A stretch of DNA of 64,000 nucleotides from assembly GCA_018697195.1 (NCBI GenBank), contig CM031858.1:81537133-81601132 (forward strand). The letters run 5' to 3'. The position numbers and the translations under genes were made by a program. This DNA is from Certhia americana (Eukaryota; Chordata; Aves; Passeriformes; Certhiidae). This document shows positions 51,738-64,000 of this stretch, piece after piece; the stretch's first letter is position 1; every line of letters starts with the position of its first letter. The notes beneath the pieces are model-generated. The model saw only the letters and a program-made list of their open reading frames with translations, was not told the DNA's origin and made no database searches.

Positions 51738-52150
51738 TGTTGGAATGAGTCCAGAGGAGAGCAGAGCTGGAGCAGCTCTCCTGTGAGGACTGACTAAGAG
51801 AGTTGGAGCTGTTAGCCTGGACAAGAGAAGGCTCTGGAGAGACCTTGTGGCACCTCACAATACCTAAAAGGGGCCCTCAAGAAAGCTGAAGAGGCACTCT
51901 TCATAAGGGCATGTAGTGACTGGACAAGGGGGAATGGCCTTAAGCTAAAGGAGAGCAGATTTAGATTAGCTATTAGAAAGAAATTCTCTACTGTGAGTGA
52001 GGGTAGTGAGGCACTGGAACAGACTGCCCAGAGAGATTGTGAACTCACAGTCCCTGGAGGTGTTCTAGGCCAGACTGGATGAGGCTCTGAGTAACCTGGT
52101 CTAGTGGAAGGTTCTCTGGCCATGGCACGGGGTTTGGGTCTAGACGATCT
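51738..52150 (+). mobile_element. CR1 LINE 3' part, older host copy (5' segment)
   Basis: Contains GAGTCCAGAGGAGAGCAGAG, AGCCTGGACAAGAGAAGGCT, GAAATTCTCTACTGTGAGTG, GGCACTGGAACAGACTGCCC and TCCCTGGAGGTGTTC in CR1 order. It is the end of the reverse-transcriptase frame and the 3' UTR, with stops and indels, so not functional. It breaks at TCTAGACGATCT. The expected continuation (TTAAGGTCCCTTCC..) is found 295 bases downstream, because a second CR1 lies between. Confidence 0.9.
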
Positions 52151-52445
52151 ACCTGAAAGGAGGTTGTAGCAAGGTCAAACTTGGCCTTTTGTCCCAGGCA
52201 GCTAACAACAGGACCGGAGCAAATAGCCTCAAGATGGGCCAGGGGAGATTCAGGTCGGACGTCAGGAAGAATTTCTTCACTGAAATGGTGGTTAAGCGCT
52301 GGAATGGACTATCCAGGGAAGTGGTGGAGTCACAGTTTCTGAAAGCATTCAAGATGTGACTGGATGTGGCACTTAGTGCTGTAATTTAGTAGACAAGGAG
52401 GTGTTCTGTCAAAGGCTTGAGTAAATCTTAATGATTCTATGATTT
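52151..52445 (+). mobile_element. CR1 LINE 3' end, younger copy nested in another CR1
   Basis: Opens with ACCTGAAAGGAGGTTGTAGC and proceeds through AGGAAGAATTTCTTCACTGA, GGGAAGTGGTGGAGTCACAG and GGATGTGGCACTTAGTGCTG to AATGATTCTATGATT. This is the 3' end of a different CR1 subfamily from its host copy. It lacks the usual GAGGTCTTTTCCAACCT block before its terminal repeat, a small internal deletion. The flanks join to a continuous older CR1, showing an insertion after that copy was already in place. Confidence 0.85.
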
Positions 52446-52490
52446 TTAAGGTCCCTTCCAAACCTAATCATTCCATGATTTAATGATTCT
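52446..52490 (+). mobile_element. CR1 LINE 3' terminus of the split host copy
   Basis: TTAAGGTCCCTTCCAAACCT, then ATCATTCCATGATT and AATGATTCTG: the terminal segment and degenerate 8-bp repeats that complete the copy interrupted at 52,150. Confidence 0.7.
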
Positions 52491-55400
52491 GGTGTCTTAT
52501 GCAGTGTGGCATAAAGCAACCTGGAGGCACAGGCTAATTGCCTTCCTCTGTCATTTTTGCTACAGGTGGCTGCCTGTAACCTGTAGGTGACATGTTCCAT
52601 TTGCTTAAGGTTCTGACCCATCAAAGGAGAATGAAGTATACCACATCTCTGTAGTGAAACTACAGTGTTGATAGATACTTTAGAAATGTGTGACAAATGT
52701 ATATGAATTAAATGAATGCTATGCTAGACAAAACTCATCTGAACAATAATTTCTGTGTAGAAATTGTTGGGTAGGGCTCAGTGACCAAAATTATTCTAGC
52801 TAGATGACTGGTTCATAGTAATGTTCTCTCCTGACAGTAAAACCTATAGTTTAAAAGATTCATGTTAATAGAAAAATGTATCTGCGACACTTGTAATTTT
52901 CCAAAAGAACTCATTGCAAACAGAAATGCTTCCTGGTTTTACTCTAGGAATGGTCAAAATTAACCTCACCTTACAGTTCTTACACATATTTGTAGGGTGC
53001 TTGCTTGGGGGTAGGCATTTTTTCCCCCTCTCTCCACACGTGCATTCACCACATTCTTACATCCATTCCAGTTTAACAAGCAGTGGCACAGACTAGATAA
53101 CAGATAATAATCCCTTCATTTGTATAGTCAAATTTCTGCTGTACTATAAATAATAGCAGAAAAGTAATAGTGGAAGGACAGAGGCCATTCTTTTGGGAAG
53201 AACTTACCAATTTCAGTCCAGTGCACAAGATTGTTCTGAAGACAAAGGGAATTGAAACAGAAATCAGGATACTGATAGTTCTATTTTGAGCTCTGAAGAG
53301 CTCATCTCTTTGAAGAATAAAGAAATATTGGTATCAAATATTGATTGTGTAATATCCAAAATTCATAAACTTCTTAACTTTATTCTGGCAAGCTGGACTG
53401 CAGGGATAAATGCAGCAACCTTTCCTGAAAAAAAAAAAAGTTAATAAAAGAAATGTAATTTGGATTAATCTTTCATGATTAGTGGGATCTTTTAAAGGCA
53501 GATGTGATGAAGTGATTTAATTGGATTCAGAAAATACAATTGAATCAGAAGAATTTTTGTAAATTATGAAGTTATTTTGATTTAGATGAACCAGAACCAT
53601 GGACAGGCTAATTGTACTACACTAATATGCACAGACACTTGAGGTTTTAATATACTTTTCTGAAAGCTGATGAACACTTTTTCAGTGCAAATGTTTCTCC
53701 ATAGTTTGCCTCTGATTTGATGGTGAATTTTGCCATGCACTCTTACTACAGGCTGTGATTAAGACTGTCTGTTCTGTAAGATTTAAGTGCTGTTGTTATG
53801 TTTTAATTTCTAAATTCTTCAGGTTCTGGTGCCTCAAGCTGCAGCTGTAGTTCTGAAAGTGGCATCAATAGGTCCTAGTATGGTATTTCAGATAATGTGC
53901 AATAATATGTTGCTTTTGTAGGGCTCTTAATTAAAGGTTAGGTTACTTAATGTTAATGAAGAGGGGTGGAATATTGAGGGCTGACATTTAGCACTACTTC
54001 ATTTAAAAAAAAAATGGAAATAAAAGTTCTACACTTTGTTATCTACGTTTTAGATTAGCAATGCTAATAAAATGAGCTCTTATGCACTGTTGAGCTCCTT
54101 TTTGCTGCATGTACATTTTAAGACAAAGCCAAATCAGAATATCCCTTGTTTTGCTGTTTAGTAATTTGGCTTTGTTCTGCTAGATCTGTCCTGTGCAGGG
54201 CAATGCCTAAAGTGTAAGGCAGGCTGGGGCACTCCTGCATTCTGCTTCTGGGTTAAATGTGTAAATGTATTAATGAGCAAATGATTCTCTAGCCGTGCTG
54301 GTGTAGTTAGCTGCTGCCTCTCTGCCTAATCCATCAATGATAAGAACCTGCTGTGAGTTTTGTAACTAGGTGTCATTACTCTTCTCTGCTTTCACTCTGC
54401 AGTGAGTCCGCCAAGATGGTGTCCCAGCAGGCTTGTGAGCAAGCTGAAGGTTGCCATCAGGAGGTTGCCAAATGTCCTGTTAGCACTATCACATCTAAGA
54501 TGTGCAGGTCACCTTACCTGCATTCCTGTCACCCAGGCTGAGTGTATTGCTGTCACTGAACTCTGGGCAAGCAGGGGGCTTTGGCTGGCACTCATAGAGC
54601 TGTCAGTTTTCTTCCTGCTCCTGTGTGTCCTGAAGCTCAGGGACAGAGAAGGGCAGCTGCTGTTGTGTAGGTGGGTGGGGTTTTTTCAAGGAGCAAAGAT
54701 AATGGTGTAGGTGGTGGGCAAGAGCAGAGAAACAGCGAGTAGAAATAACAGGTGTGATAGGGTGTTTTGGAGTGAGTGGGAATAGAAGGCTTCAGAGGAG
54801 ACCAGAGCCTGTGTGCCGTAGGAGAACTGTGTGGTGGGCGGTAGTAGGTGGGCAGCGGCAAAACTGCGAAAGCCTTTGTCCCTTCTCTCCAGCACTACAC
54901 ACCTGACACCCCACTGGGGGCACAGTGTTACCCTCTTAGTCTCACCCTGACTGCTACAGCATCAGACTCCTTTTGGACTAGATCAAAACCCAGTGTTCCA
55001 GCTAACCGTGTCCAAAGCTGCACTGCTTAAGTGCTTAGAGGTATACAATTAGCTAATGAATGCTTAACGGAGTTTCTCACATGCATAACTGTGTGAAACT
55101 TGATGGCTCTGTTAATGTAAATAATTGGCAGGCAGGAGGAGTTGCTATATAATAGGAACTACAGAAACTGAATTCCAAGTTGAAAAAAAACTGGGTCAGG
55201 CTAATTGAAGTAATGTCACCAGCTCTGAGGGTGGATACTGTTCTCATTTGCATGTTGAAGGTCTGTGGATCTACAGGGCTTTCAGCTGTTCTCCAGGTAT
55301 GAACTTCCATGTACCTTGTTTTTTATCTGTTTTGTGTTTCTTTTGTGAATTATTTTCTGCTTTGCAGTAGAAGTCTAACGTGGATGGTATGACCTGTGTT

Positions 55401-56867
55401 ACGGAAATAAACAAGTTAATTTTTCAAACTTATAAAATGCATCCTGGTTTCTGGAACCCAAAAGAGATCAGCAAAGTCATCCCATAAATTAAAGTATGCA
55501 CTCAGTGTGAAATGATAACAACTTTATTTTATATCTTGAACAGAGGTCTGTGGTTTAGTGTGGTTAATTCATAACCCAGTCTCTTTACTCTCCACCTTTT
55601 ATTTCTGTGGGTAAAAAAAAAATAAAAAAAAATTACCAAAGTAGTCAAATAGCCAATCATTTAGTTTGTCTGAGAACTTAAAATCATCATAAGACCTATG
55701 AAATATTAATGCTTAGTTTGGCGTGGGAACACAGTTGAAATAGATTGGAAAGTCATGGTGGACTTCTGCCTGAGTTCTATTTATTATGGTGAATATGGAA
55801 CATAAAAATATTTGCTTAAATTATCTGTAATACAAAGTGTACTCTGAGATAGTAGTAAAAAATTCAATACAGCTTCTTTATTCCACTCTCAGCACATCCA
55901 GACTTTCCTTTTTCCCCTGTGTCATTAAATATCTTCTTTAAAACCTTTCAAAGGTAGTTTTATTAACCTAACAGTGCAGATATTGCTAGTTTGAGAAATA
56001 AGTCACAGTGACTTGTAGCATTGTGTCAGAAATATCATTTAGAGGCTTAGAATGAGGGAAGCTATTAATGAACAGTCTTCACTATGAACAAATGTCAGAG
56101 ACTCCTCCAGGGCTAAGCTGCTTCTGTGCCATATTCATTAATGGCTCTTTTGAACAAAGTTGATGTTGATGAGTGGGTTTAATTAAGCATACCTGAGAAA
56201 ATCCACAAAAACAGATCAGAAGTATTAGAATAAAAGATTTGCATTTGATTTAATAAATAAAGACCTTCTCATTCTCAGGGGGTTTTATGCTTCATGTAAC
56301 AGTTTCTGGCTGACATTTCTCCCTAACTACTGTGTTGTCCTCACTGGAGAGTGGCAGAAGACTTGTCTTTTGGTTTGCTTTAGGATGCATGCCAAATACC
56401 ATGCCCATATTTAAGTCTCTGTTATTAAATATGTATTAAATCTGTCATAATTGAAGACATCTCCCAGAACACTCTCAGTCTACCTGTTGAAAAATGGCTG
56501 GAGAGGGAAAAAGCACCTGTGAGTGGAAAGATAGAAATCTTAAACTGCTGTAGCTCATTCCACACTTGCTGACCCTATAACCTCGTTGAAAATACCTCCT
56601 TGGGAAAAATCTCTGTATTCATATGTAAAAAAAATAAATCATATGTAAATCTGGATTGTTCAATGTACTTCATGGCTTACAGGTCTAAATTGAAACTTGA
56701 TAAGGGTGGCCCCAAAATCCATGTTATTATGTGAAATAAAGTAACACATATGTCACCATTTCTTTTTGTTGTTACATTTTTGATTCTATTTTGACACCTG
56801 GGAGAGTCTGCCTAGGAGAAGGCTATTTCTGTATCTTTTTTACTGTGCATTAAAATGAAAATTGCAG

Positions 56868-56923
56868 TAGTATATATAAAAATATATATACATAAAAATT
56901 GTAGTAATATATATAAAATACTA
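56868..56923. repeat. TA-rich imperfect repeat
   Basis: AGTAGTATATATAAAAATAT is followed by a second similar block, GTAGTAATATATATAAAAT. It is low-complexity TA-rich DNA, easily melted and probably length-variable. Confidence 0.85.
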
Positions 56924-58792
56924 TTATTTTGTGTTTTGATGAAAGGGTTCAGGGGAAGTGGGACCTTTTTCAGTTATACAGCTTTTAGATATTTGTTTGA
57001 GTTTTATTTGTAAGTTTTATTGTGTAAAGTCAATCAGAATGTGAAGAACAGTTTGGTGAAAGGACTCACAGTTTGCAGTTTTGAGCCAAGTGGTAACTGG
57101 AAGCTTTAGTAGCCTTTCAGTACCACTTCAGAAATGGAGATGTGCCATTGGACAGACATGTCAGAACTTAGTAAAAATAGCATATCCTACAGTGGGCATT
57201 AATCCAGAAATCTAAAATTAGCATTGTATCCTGGATATAGTATTGCAGGTGGTCACGAGCACTAAATTGTATTAGCACCCTCTGTTATTCAAGTAGGCCT
57301 CAACTAATTTTAAACATTTTCTGGTTTTATGCAAGGCTACCTTACTGTTATTACTGTTGTTCTTTATATGGCATCAAAATGTGAAACGTGTTTCACAGGA
57401 ATTAAAACAAAGCCTTAGCCAGAGACGTTTAGTGTCATGGTTCTGCATGAATGGAAATCAGTGGCACAATTCCAGCTGACTTCAGCTGGGAGTATTAGTA
57501 GATCCTGACTTCTTTCTGATAATGTATATAAACACACAGCCAGTTGGCAGGTTTGAGTGTTATTTATTTCACATTATTCTGTTTTGTTTGTAGCATTCCA
57601 GTAGAGTTTGGCTAAATAAGCTTGAAGAAAAGTTCTATTCCTGCATTAGGGGAATGTAAAGCTTGAGCAGAAACAGAGCTCGGGTATTATGTTTTGATTA
57701 ATTACCTGAATACTTATGCAAATTACAGTAGGTTCTGATGAGTATCACATGGGGAAAGTCTGTACTGACCTTTTCTTTCCATTATTCTGCCCTCTTTGCT
57801 CTGTTTCTGGAACATAGGATTTTTAATGACACTGGGCAGCAGGTTTCTTCAATACCCACTGGAATGACCTGTAGAAATAAGATAGAATTTTCTTATGACA
57901 TAATTACTGAGTACAGGTGTTAGTTATTGTGTGTGTTTTCAGATAGGGTAACAAGAGCATATGTTTCTCACTCTCTCTCTGGATGTCTGTATGTGTGTGG
58001 GCAGGGTGTGGGAGAGAGACAACAGAACTCTGTGTGTATGTAAATATTCTCCTAGAGGACAAACACCTAGGAAAAAGACAGTTTCCTGGTTTTTTTTTTA
58101 TTTTAACTATATGTGATCATAATTTTTAAATCAGACTGTACTACTTAATATTTTGAAGGTTATAAATAGATGTCTGACTTTTTAACACGATCTTTAAGTA
58201 AGGTGAGAAACTCCTGCTTCATATTTTCAGATTCATCTGCAGATCTTTATTGCTGTGGTCACAGGGTTTTTTATCAGCAATTTCTTATCATATTGAATAC
58301 TTATGAGTATTCCAACAGCTTCTTGAGTGCTAAAAGAAATTATTCTTAATTCAGATGATGTTTGATATTTTCATTACTTTGACTTGTAAGAGTTCAGGTA
58401 ATGCTGGGATGAAGAGGCTAGATTTTTTGGATGTAATATTCATGACTAAAGAGCAAGCCATTCATGTGTACTGAAGGTGGCACAATGAGTGCAATGGTTA
58501 AGACAGAAGTTTAATTTCTCCAAAGATTCACAGCAGAGGCTTATTCCATTTATTTACCATAGTAGATTAGTGGCAGGCTTCAAAATAGTGCTAAGATTGA
58601 GCAGTACTTGTGCTTTGAAAGCTGACAGAGAAAACCCCTGCACATATCAAATGTTTAAAAAAGGTAATTTTAAGTGATTGCAAATGCATCATGTCTTTAT
58701 GGAAATGGAAGTGCTCAGTAAACATAAACCCAGTGGCCTAAGCATGTTTGTTTTTTAAATTATAAGTCTTTGCTATTGTAGGAACAATAAGT

Positions 58793-58818
58793 AAAAAAAA
58801 AAAAAAAAATAAAAAAAA
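58793..58818. repeat. A-rich tract
   Basis: Seventeen A, one T, eight A. No retroposed body ends here that I can recognise. Confidence 0.9.
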
Positions 58819-60237
58819 TCAGAAAAGCAAGCTTTGCCCACCAAAAGAAACCCGGCATTATAGGCCTGTACTGTGGTGTGGTGTCACAAGGACCGCTGCT
58901 TCTTATCTGCATCTTGGAGGAGCAAATGTTACAGTCATGAAAGTGAATGGTGTTACAAAGGCAGCAGCCACAATGAAACTTAGTGCATTAGCTAGAAGCA
59001 GAAATGAGTTCTGTGGGTCTGGTTTACTTTCCAAGGGAAATTGATGTATGTGTGCAAATGCAAGCACAAAAAAGAACCTTCTAAGTAAATATTGAGTACA
59101 GGATGAATCTTGGGAAAGCTGAACGCAGTGTCATGAGATCTAATGAAGCTGTACTTATTTTCTTAGCATACCTATTATAAAGGTATATAAATAACAGATT
59201 AAAAAAAAAATATGCACATATAATGCCTTTCTCCTGTCTAGGGAAGAAATTAATTTGTACAACGTGCTTGTGAAACCTTTTGTAAAGGAGTTTAGACTGC
59301 TTCAGTGGAAGGTGTGCTCTATGGATAAATGGGTCAATTATATCGAAGTTCAGTGAACTTATTTAAAAAATAATTTAAAAAATTGAGCACTAATGAGCTT
59401 CTAATACTCTGATAAAGAAAAAAATCCCATGCTGTTCTAATGTTAACCTGGACATAAACAGTTGAAAAACACATTTAAGATAGAAGAATTCAGAACAGTT
59501 TTGTTTTCTCCAGTCTTTCTTTTTATAAAATTCTGGTTATGTTCTAAGATTTAAGGGGAAAAAAAAAGGCAACAGCAACTTCCCTGAAAATGACCATTTT
59601 CATGCTTATTTCAACTACAACAGTTGTGTTGGCCTGGTTGGGGGCTAGTGGAAAGAAAACTCTTGAAGGCTGAGCTTGTTCATAGATTCCAATTCCCCCT
59701 CAGCTTCTGTGCTTCTCAGTAAATGCACCCTGTGCGGGCAAAGCATTCTTGATTCATCTCTCTGAACAACCACATCTGTGGCTTAGATGGCTCATCTCTT
59801 TTTATAAAAAGGATTTAAGCTTCACAAATAAATTATTCCCATATTGTTGTTAGTTTTTACACTAATTTTAGACAAAGATGTTTTAGATGTGGGGAAGAAA
59901 GTTCTCCATCTTGTTTAGGTGACAACTGGAGGCTTGCATGAGAATGAGAAAATGTGACTATTTCTTTATGATAGGACATTTTAGGACAGATTGACAAACA
60001 GCTTGAATAACATTTGAAATGTGAGATGTTGTAAGAACTCACTGCCTTTGCTGTATGTAAACACTGCTGGGAAAAAAACAAGCTTTTATTTAAAAAAGAA
60101 AAACGATGAGGGATAGAAGAGCAAGTTATGCCTTAAGCAATTTCCTTGTATGATTAACACTTGGACTGTCTTCAGAAAATGGTATGTCTTTCTGCTTTTA
60201 CAATTTCAGAGTGGTTATTGACTGAGCAGTAGGGGGC

Positions 60238-60264
60238 TTTTTTTTTTTATTTTATTTTTTATTT
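60238..60264. repeat. T-rich low-complexity tract
   Basis: T runs interrupted by single A, directly after AGTAGGGGGC. Simple low-complexity sequence. Confidence 0.85.
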
Positions 60265-63200
60265 GGTTCCTTACTGAGTTCTTTGCAGCCTCCTGACTAT
60301 TAGGAAGCTAAAATTCCAATTTTTGCTATCAGACATAGAAATCATTAACAACATTTATTGACTTCTAAACACTCTTCTGTTATCTTGATTCTGTCAGATC
60401 ATCCTTGCCCACTTTCTACAGAACATAATTGAAAACAATGAAATTTCTCAACTTTTGTGGACAGGTTACAGACTTGAGATTTTTATCTGAGAAAACATCA
60501 TTCAAGATGAAGCTATAAGAAGCTATAAAGTAAGAACAGCTTTAACAAAGAAATCTTGACAAAAAACCCTGTGTGCCTTTTCTGCTTTGTCCTTTGCATT
60601 AAAGTAAGGGATGTTTTGCAGAGGTCAAATAAGAAAGTTGTAGTGGAAGTGACACAGACATCCATTCATGCTGACTTCAGATTTCTAGATTTCAGTATCT
60701 GTAGCTTCCTTGCATAGCTCAGTTCAGTTTCACAGTAACAATGCTCTGGTTTTGATTCTTTAGATTTGATTTATGTATGAATCTCCTTTGAAAGAATATG
60801 ATAGATAGCATTGCAGCTGCTTCAGGTGAGGAAATTAGTGAGAATAATTAAATGCAGCTTTAAAGGAGTCTTATTTATCGGAGAGCATTCTCCATGAGGA
60901 GTAATAATACCCTGTCAACTAAGAAATGAAGAAAGGGTAAAGAGAAGATAATTTAAATTAAAAAGCAAAGGAATCTTTTAATAGGCCAGAAAGTAGGACA
61001 CAAAACTTAAAAGATAAAAAGTAAGCATACTGTAAAAATGGAAACTCTTTTAATACATTAGCAAGTCAACATATTTCATTTATATTTTACTTTGTATTTG
61101 GAACCAAAGCTACACACAGATATATCTTGCTGGTAATATGCAATTATTTTTAATTAGAACCTTATAAGAATCTTTGCATGTGAGGAGTTAGTAAATGGAT
61201 ATATTAGAATGTTAGAAATAAGGTTTAAAGTAACCTGGATGGTTATAGTTGTTAAATACTGACTGTTCAAGTCTGGGTAGTGTAAGTCCTCCCATGTTTT
61301 GGAGTACATGTGACAATTGGGAGTGGTGACAAAAATCTGTGTTCTAATGCTGTATGATAATATCAGTTGGAGCAAGTTTTTGGCCCTCTTGATATGGATT
61401 ATATCTTCTGAGGATGACATGGCTGGAACTTTCTTTCCCCCCTTCCCCTTTAAATTATATGTTGATTAGGAAAATAAAATACTACCCTGTTTGCTAAGCT
61501 TTGTGGGGTTTTGTGCCTTTTGTCTCATAGATTGTCCCTCCTCTGTAAATTTACCAGACAGTAACATCTTCTACATAGAAGTCCTGTACCACGAGACACT
61601 GGGAGCTTAAAATGCTCATCAGATATGTGTACATGAACTGTATTATTTGTCCTGATCTGGAATCCATTGTTATTATTATACTTTTTGAATGCTCAGTGTG
61701 TCATACTGCCAAAGGAAAATAATTCTCCATGCCATCCATTGTGTTTTGTTCAATTTAAGTTGGTTTTACCAAGCTTCTATCAGGTTGTGGTGCTGTGGCG
61801 GTGTGTAGATTAGATACTAAAAATTATGTGAGAAGGATAAAAGAAAGATTTAGAGGAGTGGTCAGGAAGTAGCAGGGTGTTAGGAGATGGGTTTGGAGTG
61901 TGTTCAGAGTGAAGAGGCTGATCAGGATGCGTGGGAAATGAATACGTTGTTCTCAGACATAAGATGCGGAAGGCTGGTATCAATTTGTTGGGAGGAATGT
62001 GATGAAAAATGAGACTCTGATAACTGTTTGAAGGTTTGAAAGCAATCTTTGATGTGTTGTGAAATGTGTCCAGTGACATTTTCTAAAACCAAGGATGGCA
62101 ATGCTGTCAGCTCCTCTTTTAATAAAGTCTTGTAATTTTTAGATGTTGCTACTCTGTGAATAACAGAAAATAACACTTCTGCTAAGCAGTGGAAGTGTTA
62201 AGGGCTGTGGGGTGCATGGGGAAGGTGCTTGAGCCATGCTGTAAAATGGCACCTGAAGGTGTGATGTGGGACAGGAAGCCCTCTCACAGCTTCCCAGCTG
62301 TCAGGGGCCAGGGGTGGTGTGGGGCTTCACGCACAGCTGGTGGTGTTAGCACTGGCACTGTCCTGTTGCATCACCTCAAAAAGAACTGAAGTAATCATCA
62401 GGCCGTGCCCACAGTGGGTACTCCCTCCGGTACTCCTCAGGCAGAGGTTTTGCCCCAGCTTTGCTGAAGTGCCTGGCTTCTCCCAGTGATTTCTGAGGTA
62501 GTTGTCTCTGTCACTGAATGTGTGCGAAGCACAAAGGTAGCCATACACTCATAGGTATTGTGAAGTCAAATTTACTGCCAGAACAGTGCATTTCAATCAT
62601 TATAGGGCACCTGACATTTAAAATAAGAAACAAAATGCCTCAGCCTTGATAATTCAACTTATTACATCCATATTTATCATTTTGGTTGTACAAGGGAGGG
62701 AAGGAAAAGTTGCCCTGACATGAAGTGCCACGGCAGCCGGACACCAAACTGCATCAAGTGTTCTCAAGGGATGAAGGTCCTGCAATTTGCAGGAAGCCTA
62801 CTTAGGAGGAGTAGAGGGCTGTCTGTTTTTGAACAGCAAATTTGCAACTAGCTGAAACTTTTGCCCAGTGACTGTAGTTGCTGTTGGCCTCTTTGAAACG
62901 TACAGAAGCTTGCTTGCTGTACCGTGGTGATTAGAAAATATTAATTTCGTTACACGAAAATCCCTAATGAAAGTCCCTAATGAAAGGTTGCCCATTTTCT
63001 GCCACTGTTAATTTCTAAACTTTTTTTTGCAAATGTAATTGCTGCTATGATTACAGAATGCCAAATTGAGTTTGGGGACATATGCAATATTCTTTTTACC
63101 ACGAGTCTAGTCAAATAATTTTTAATGAGACAAAGAGCTCGTTGAACACCCAAATTGGTTTGTTTACTTCAGTAGCTTAACTGCATTAAAATCAAAGAGC

Positions 63201-63967
63201 TTTCAGAGGCAGGGGGTAATCTGTGTCATTGCTGGACACCATTAATCACCCCCTCAACTAAATGCAACACTTTTGAAAAGTGACTTATAGATGATTGAAT
63301 AACTTTACTCTCTACACCATTAATGGTTCCCAGCAGGCTGCTAGCGTGCAATCACAAACATCTGTGCATTTGAAAGTTTCCACTTCTCCAAACAGAGACA
63401 CATTTTACAAAGGAAAAAAGAAAAGCGGAAAAAAAAAGGAGAATTTGTTTTTAGATAAGTGGTCTTTGGGAAAAAGGGCTAACAGAAAGTGTTCCTGCTT
63501 AACTCTTGTATGTTTTAGTATCGGAGATACTAACTTGAGATCTTTATGCTCTTAATAGCATCAGAAGAATTTTTTTAATTTGTTTTTGTTGTTTTTACTC
63601 CATAGGATCTTTCTGACATTTGATATCCAGTAGTGAAAGAAAATGTATCCTACTTGCCTAGTAACTCACGGATGTTTTTGTTTTAGCTGTGTTTAAAGTA
63701 AATGTAGCCACTTACCCCTGTACACTATAGAGTGTGCATTACTTATTCAAAGCTGATGATTCAAGCTCTTTTGGAATCCAGTTTAACAGAACAGAGAACA
63801 AAAATAATTTCTCCAGGCAGTTTGCTACGTCTAAAGTGGTGTTTTAGACAAGCATTTAATTACTCAGGGAAAGAGTGCTGGGCACTGACTGTGTTTCCTC
63901 CCTACACACTGTCACTATGGTTCCTCACCACACCTGCCCCAGGCAGGTGCTACATAGCTGTTGTGAC

Positions 63968-64000
63968 CATCACAGAATCACTGAGTGAAGGTTGCTTGGG
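63968..64000 (-). mobile_element. CR1 LINE 3' end, cut by the window edge
   Basis: ATCACAGAATCACTGAGTGA then AGGTTGCTTGGG resembles the reverse complement of a CR1 terminus (..CCAACCTT..GATTCTGTGAT). If so, the element runs leftwards in sense and its body lies beyond the window. Only 33 bases are available. Confidence 0.5.

Larger units (their letters stand above)
52491..63967 (+). other. Putative first intron, distal part
   Basis: AT-rich with no recognisable coding exon. Candidate points are a strong acceptor and start context near 54,403-54,418, motif-dense stretches at 56,050-56,210, 57,690-57,730 and 63,236-63,330, and a pyrimidine-rich acceptor-like TTTTTACTCCATAG ending near 63,605. 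The 73-codon minus-strand frame at 62,327-62,548, in a GC-richer patch, has no known domain. A-rich and TA-rich tracts are listed separately. Confidence 0.5.

Noticed and set aside
51812..52696. Minus-strand frames of 67-103 codons
   Set aside because: The first two (51,812-52,123 and 52,149-52,352) are antisense reading of CR1 3' ends; the third (52,409-52,696) overlaps the CR1 tail and continues into unique DNA at chance length. The CR1 sense strand is plus.
62490..62515. TGAGGTAGT, the let-7 seed, considered as a microRNA
   Set aside because: The match stops after nine bases and no complementary arm is found within 100 bases.
63585..63665. Long T-rich tract ending ACTCCATAG, considered as the acceptor of exon 2
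   Set aside because: The following sequence gives only a short frame with no good donor. T-rich tracts with AG are common in this intron-like DNA.

Overview
This window looks like nuclear DNA from a bird, most likely a neoavian species. It contains several CR1 LINE 3' ends of the avian type. It also contains three solo-LTR-like pieces of endogenous retrovirus families that I recognise as bird-wide. It is about 60% AT with short introns or repeats scarce, and it has one strong CpG island. There are no bacterial operons, no tRNA or rRNA genes and no CRISPR array. The many short open frames look like chance: at this base composition a 64 kb window is expected to hold a longest random open frame of roughly 140 codons, and the longest ones outside the GC-rich island are 135-142 codons. 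I found no protein-coding exon that I can name.

Layout. 1-40.9 kb is AT-rich, gene-poor DNA. It holds low-complexity tracts, small tandem duplications, three old CR1 3' ends (about 3.7, 15.5 and 29.7 kb) and two minus-strand ERV LTRs (19.7-20.1 kb and 34.3-35.4 kb). The LTRs are diverged members of related families that share the motif TTATCTCAACCCATGA. 40.9-42.6 kb is a CpG island with signs of divergent transcription. On the minus strand there is a TATAAA box at about 41.0 kb, followed about 76 bases later by a consensus 5' splice site (CAG|GTACGT). On the plus strand there is a TATA-less, GC-box-rich promoter and a probable noncoding first exon, ending in CAG|GTAACC at 42,010. That exon carries a three-codon upstream frame (ATG GCG GCG TGA).

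42.0-64 kb is most simply read as the long first intron of the plus-strand gene, whose coding exons lie beyond the window. It holds a plus-strand ERV LTR with its own TATA box and polyadenylation signal (50.7-51.3 kb), a CR1 nested inside another CR1 (51.7-52.5 kb), and another CR1 entering at the right edge. It also holds a few stretches rich in homeodomain, SOX or octamer-like motifs that may be conserved noncoding elements.

I saw nothing that amounts to a new biological system. The points most worth a second look are the architecture of the divergent promoter, the nested CR1, and the sense-oriented LTR in the putative first intron.
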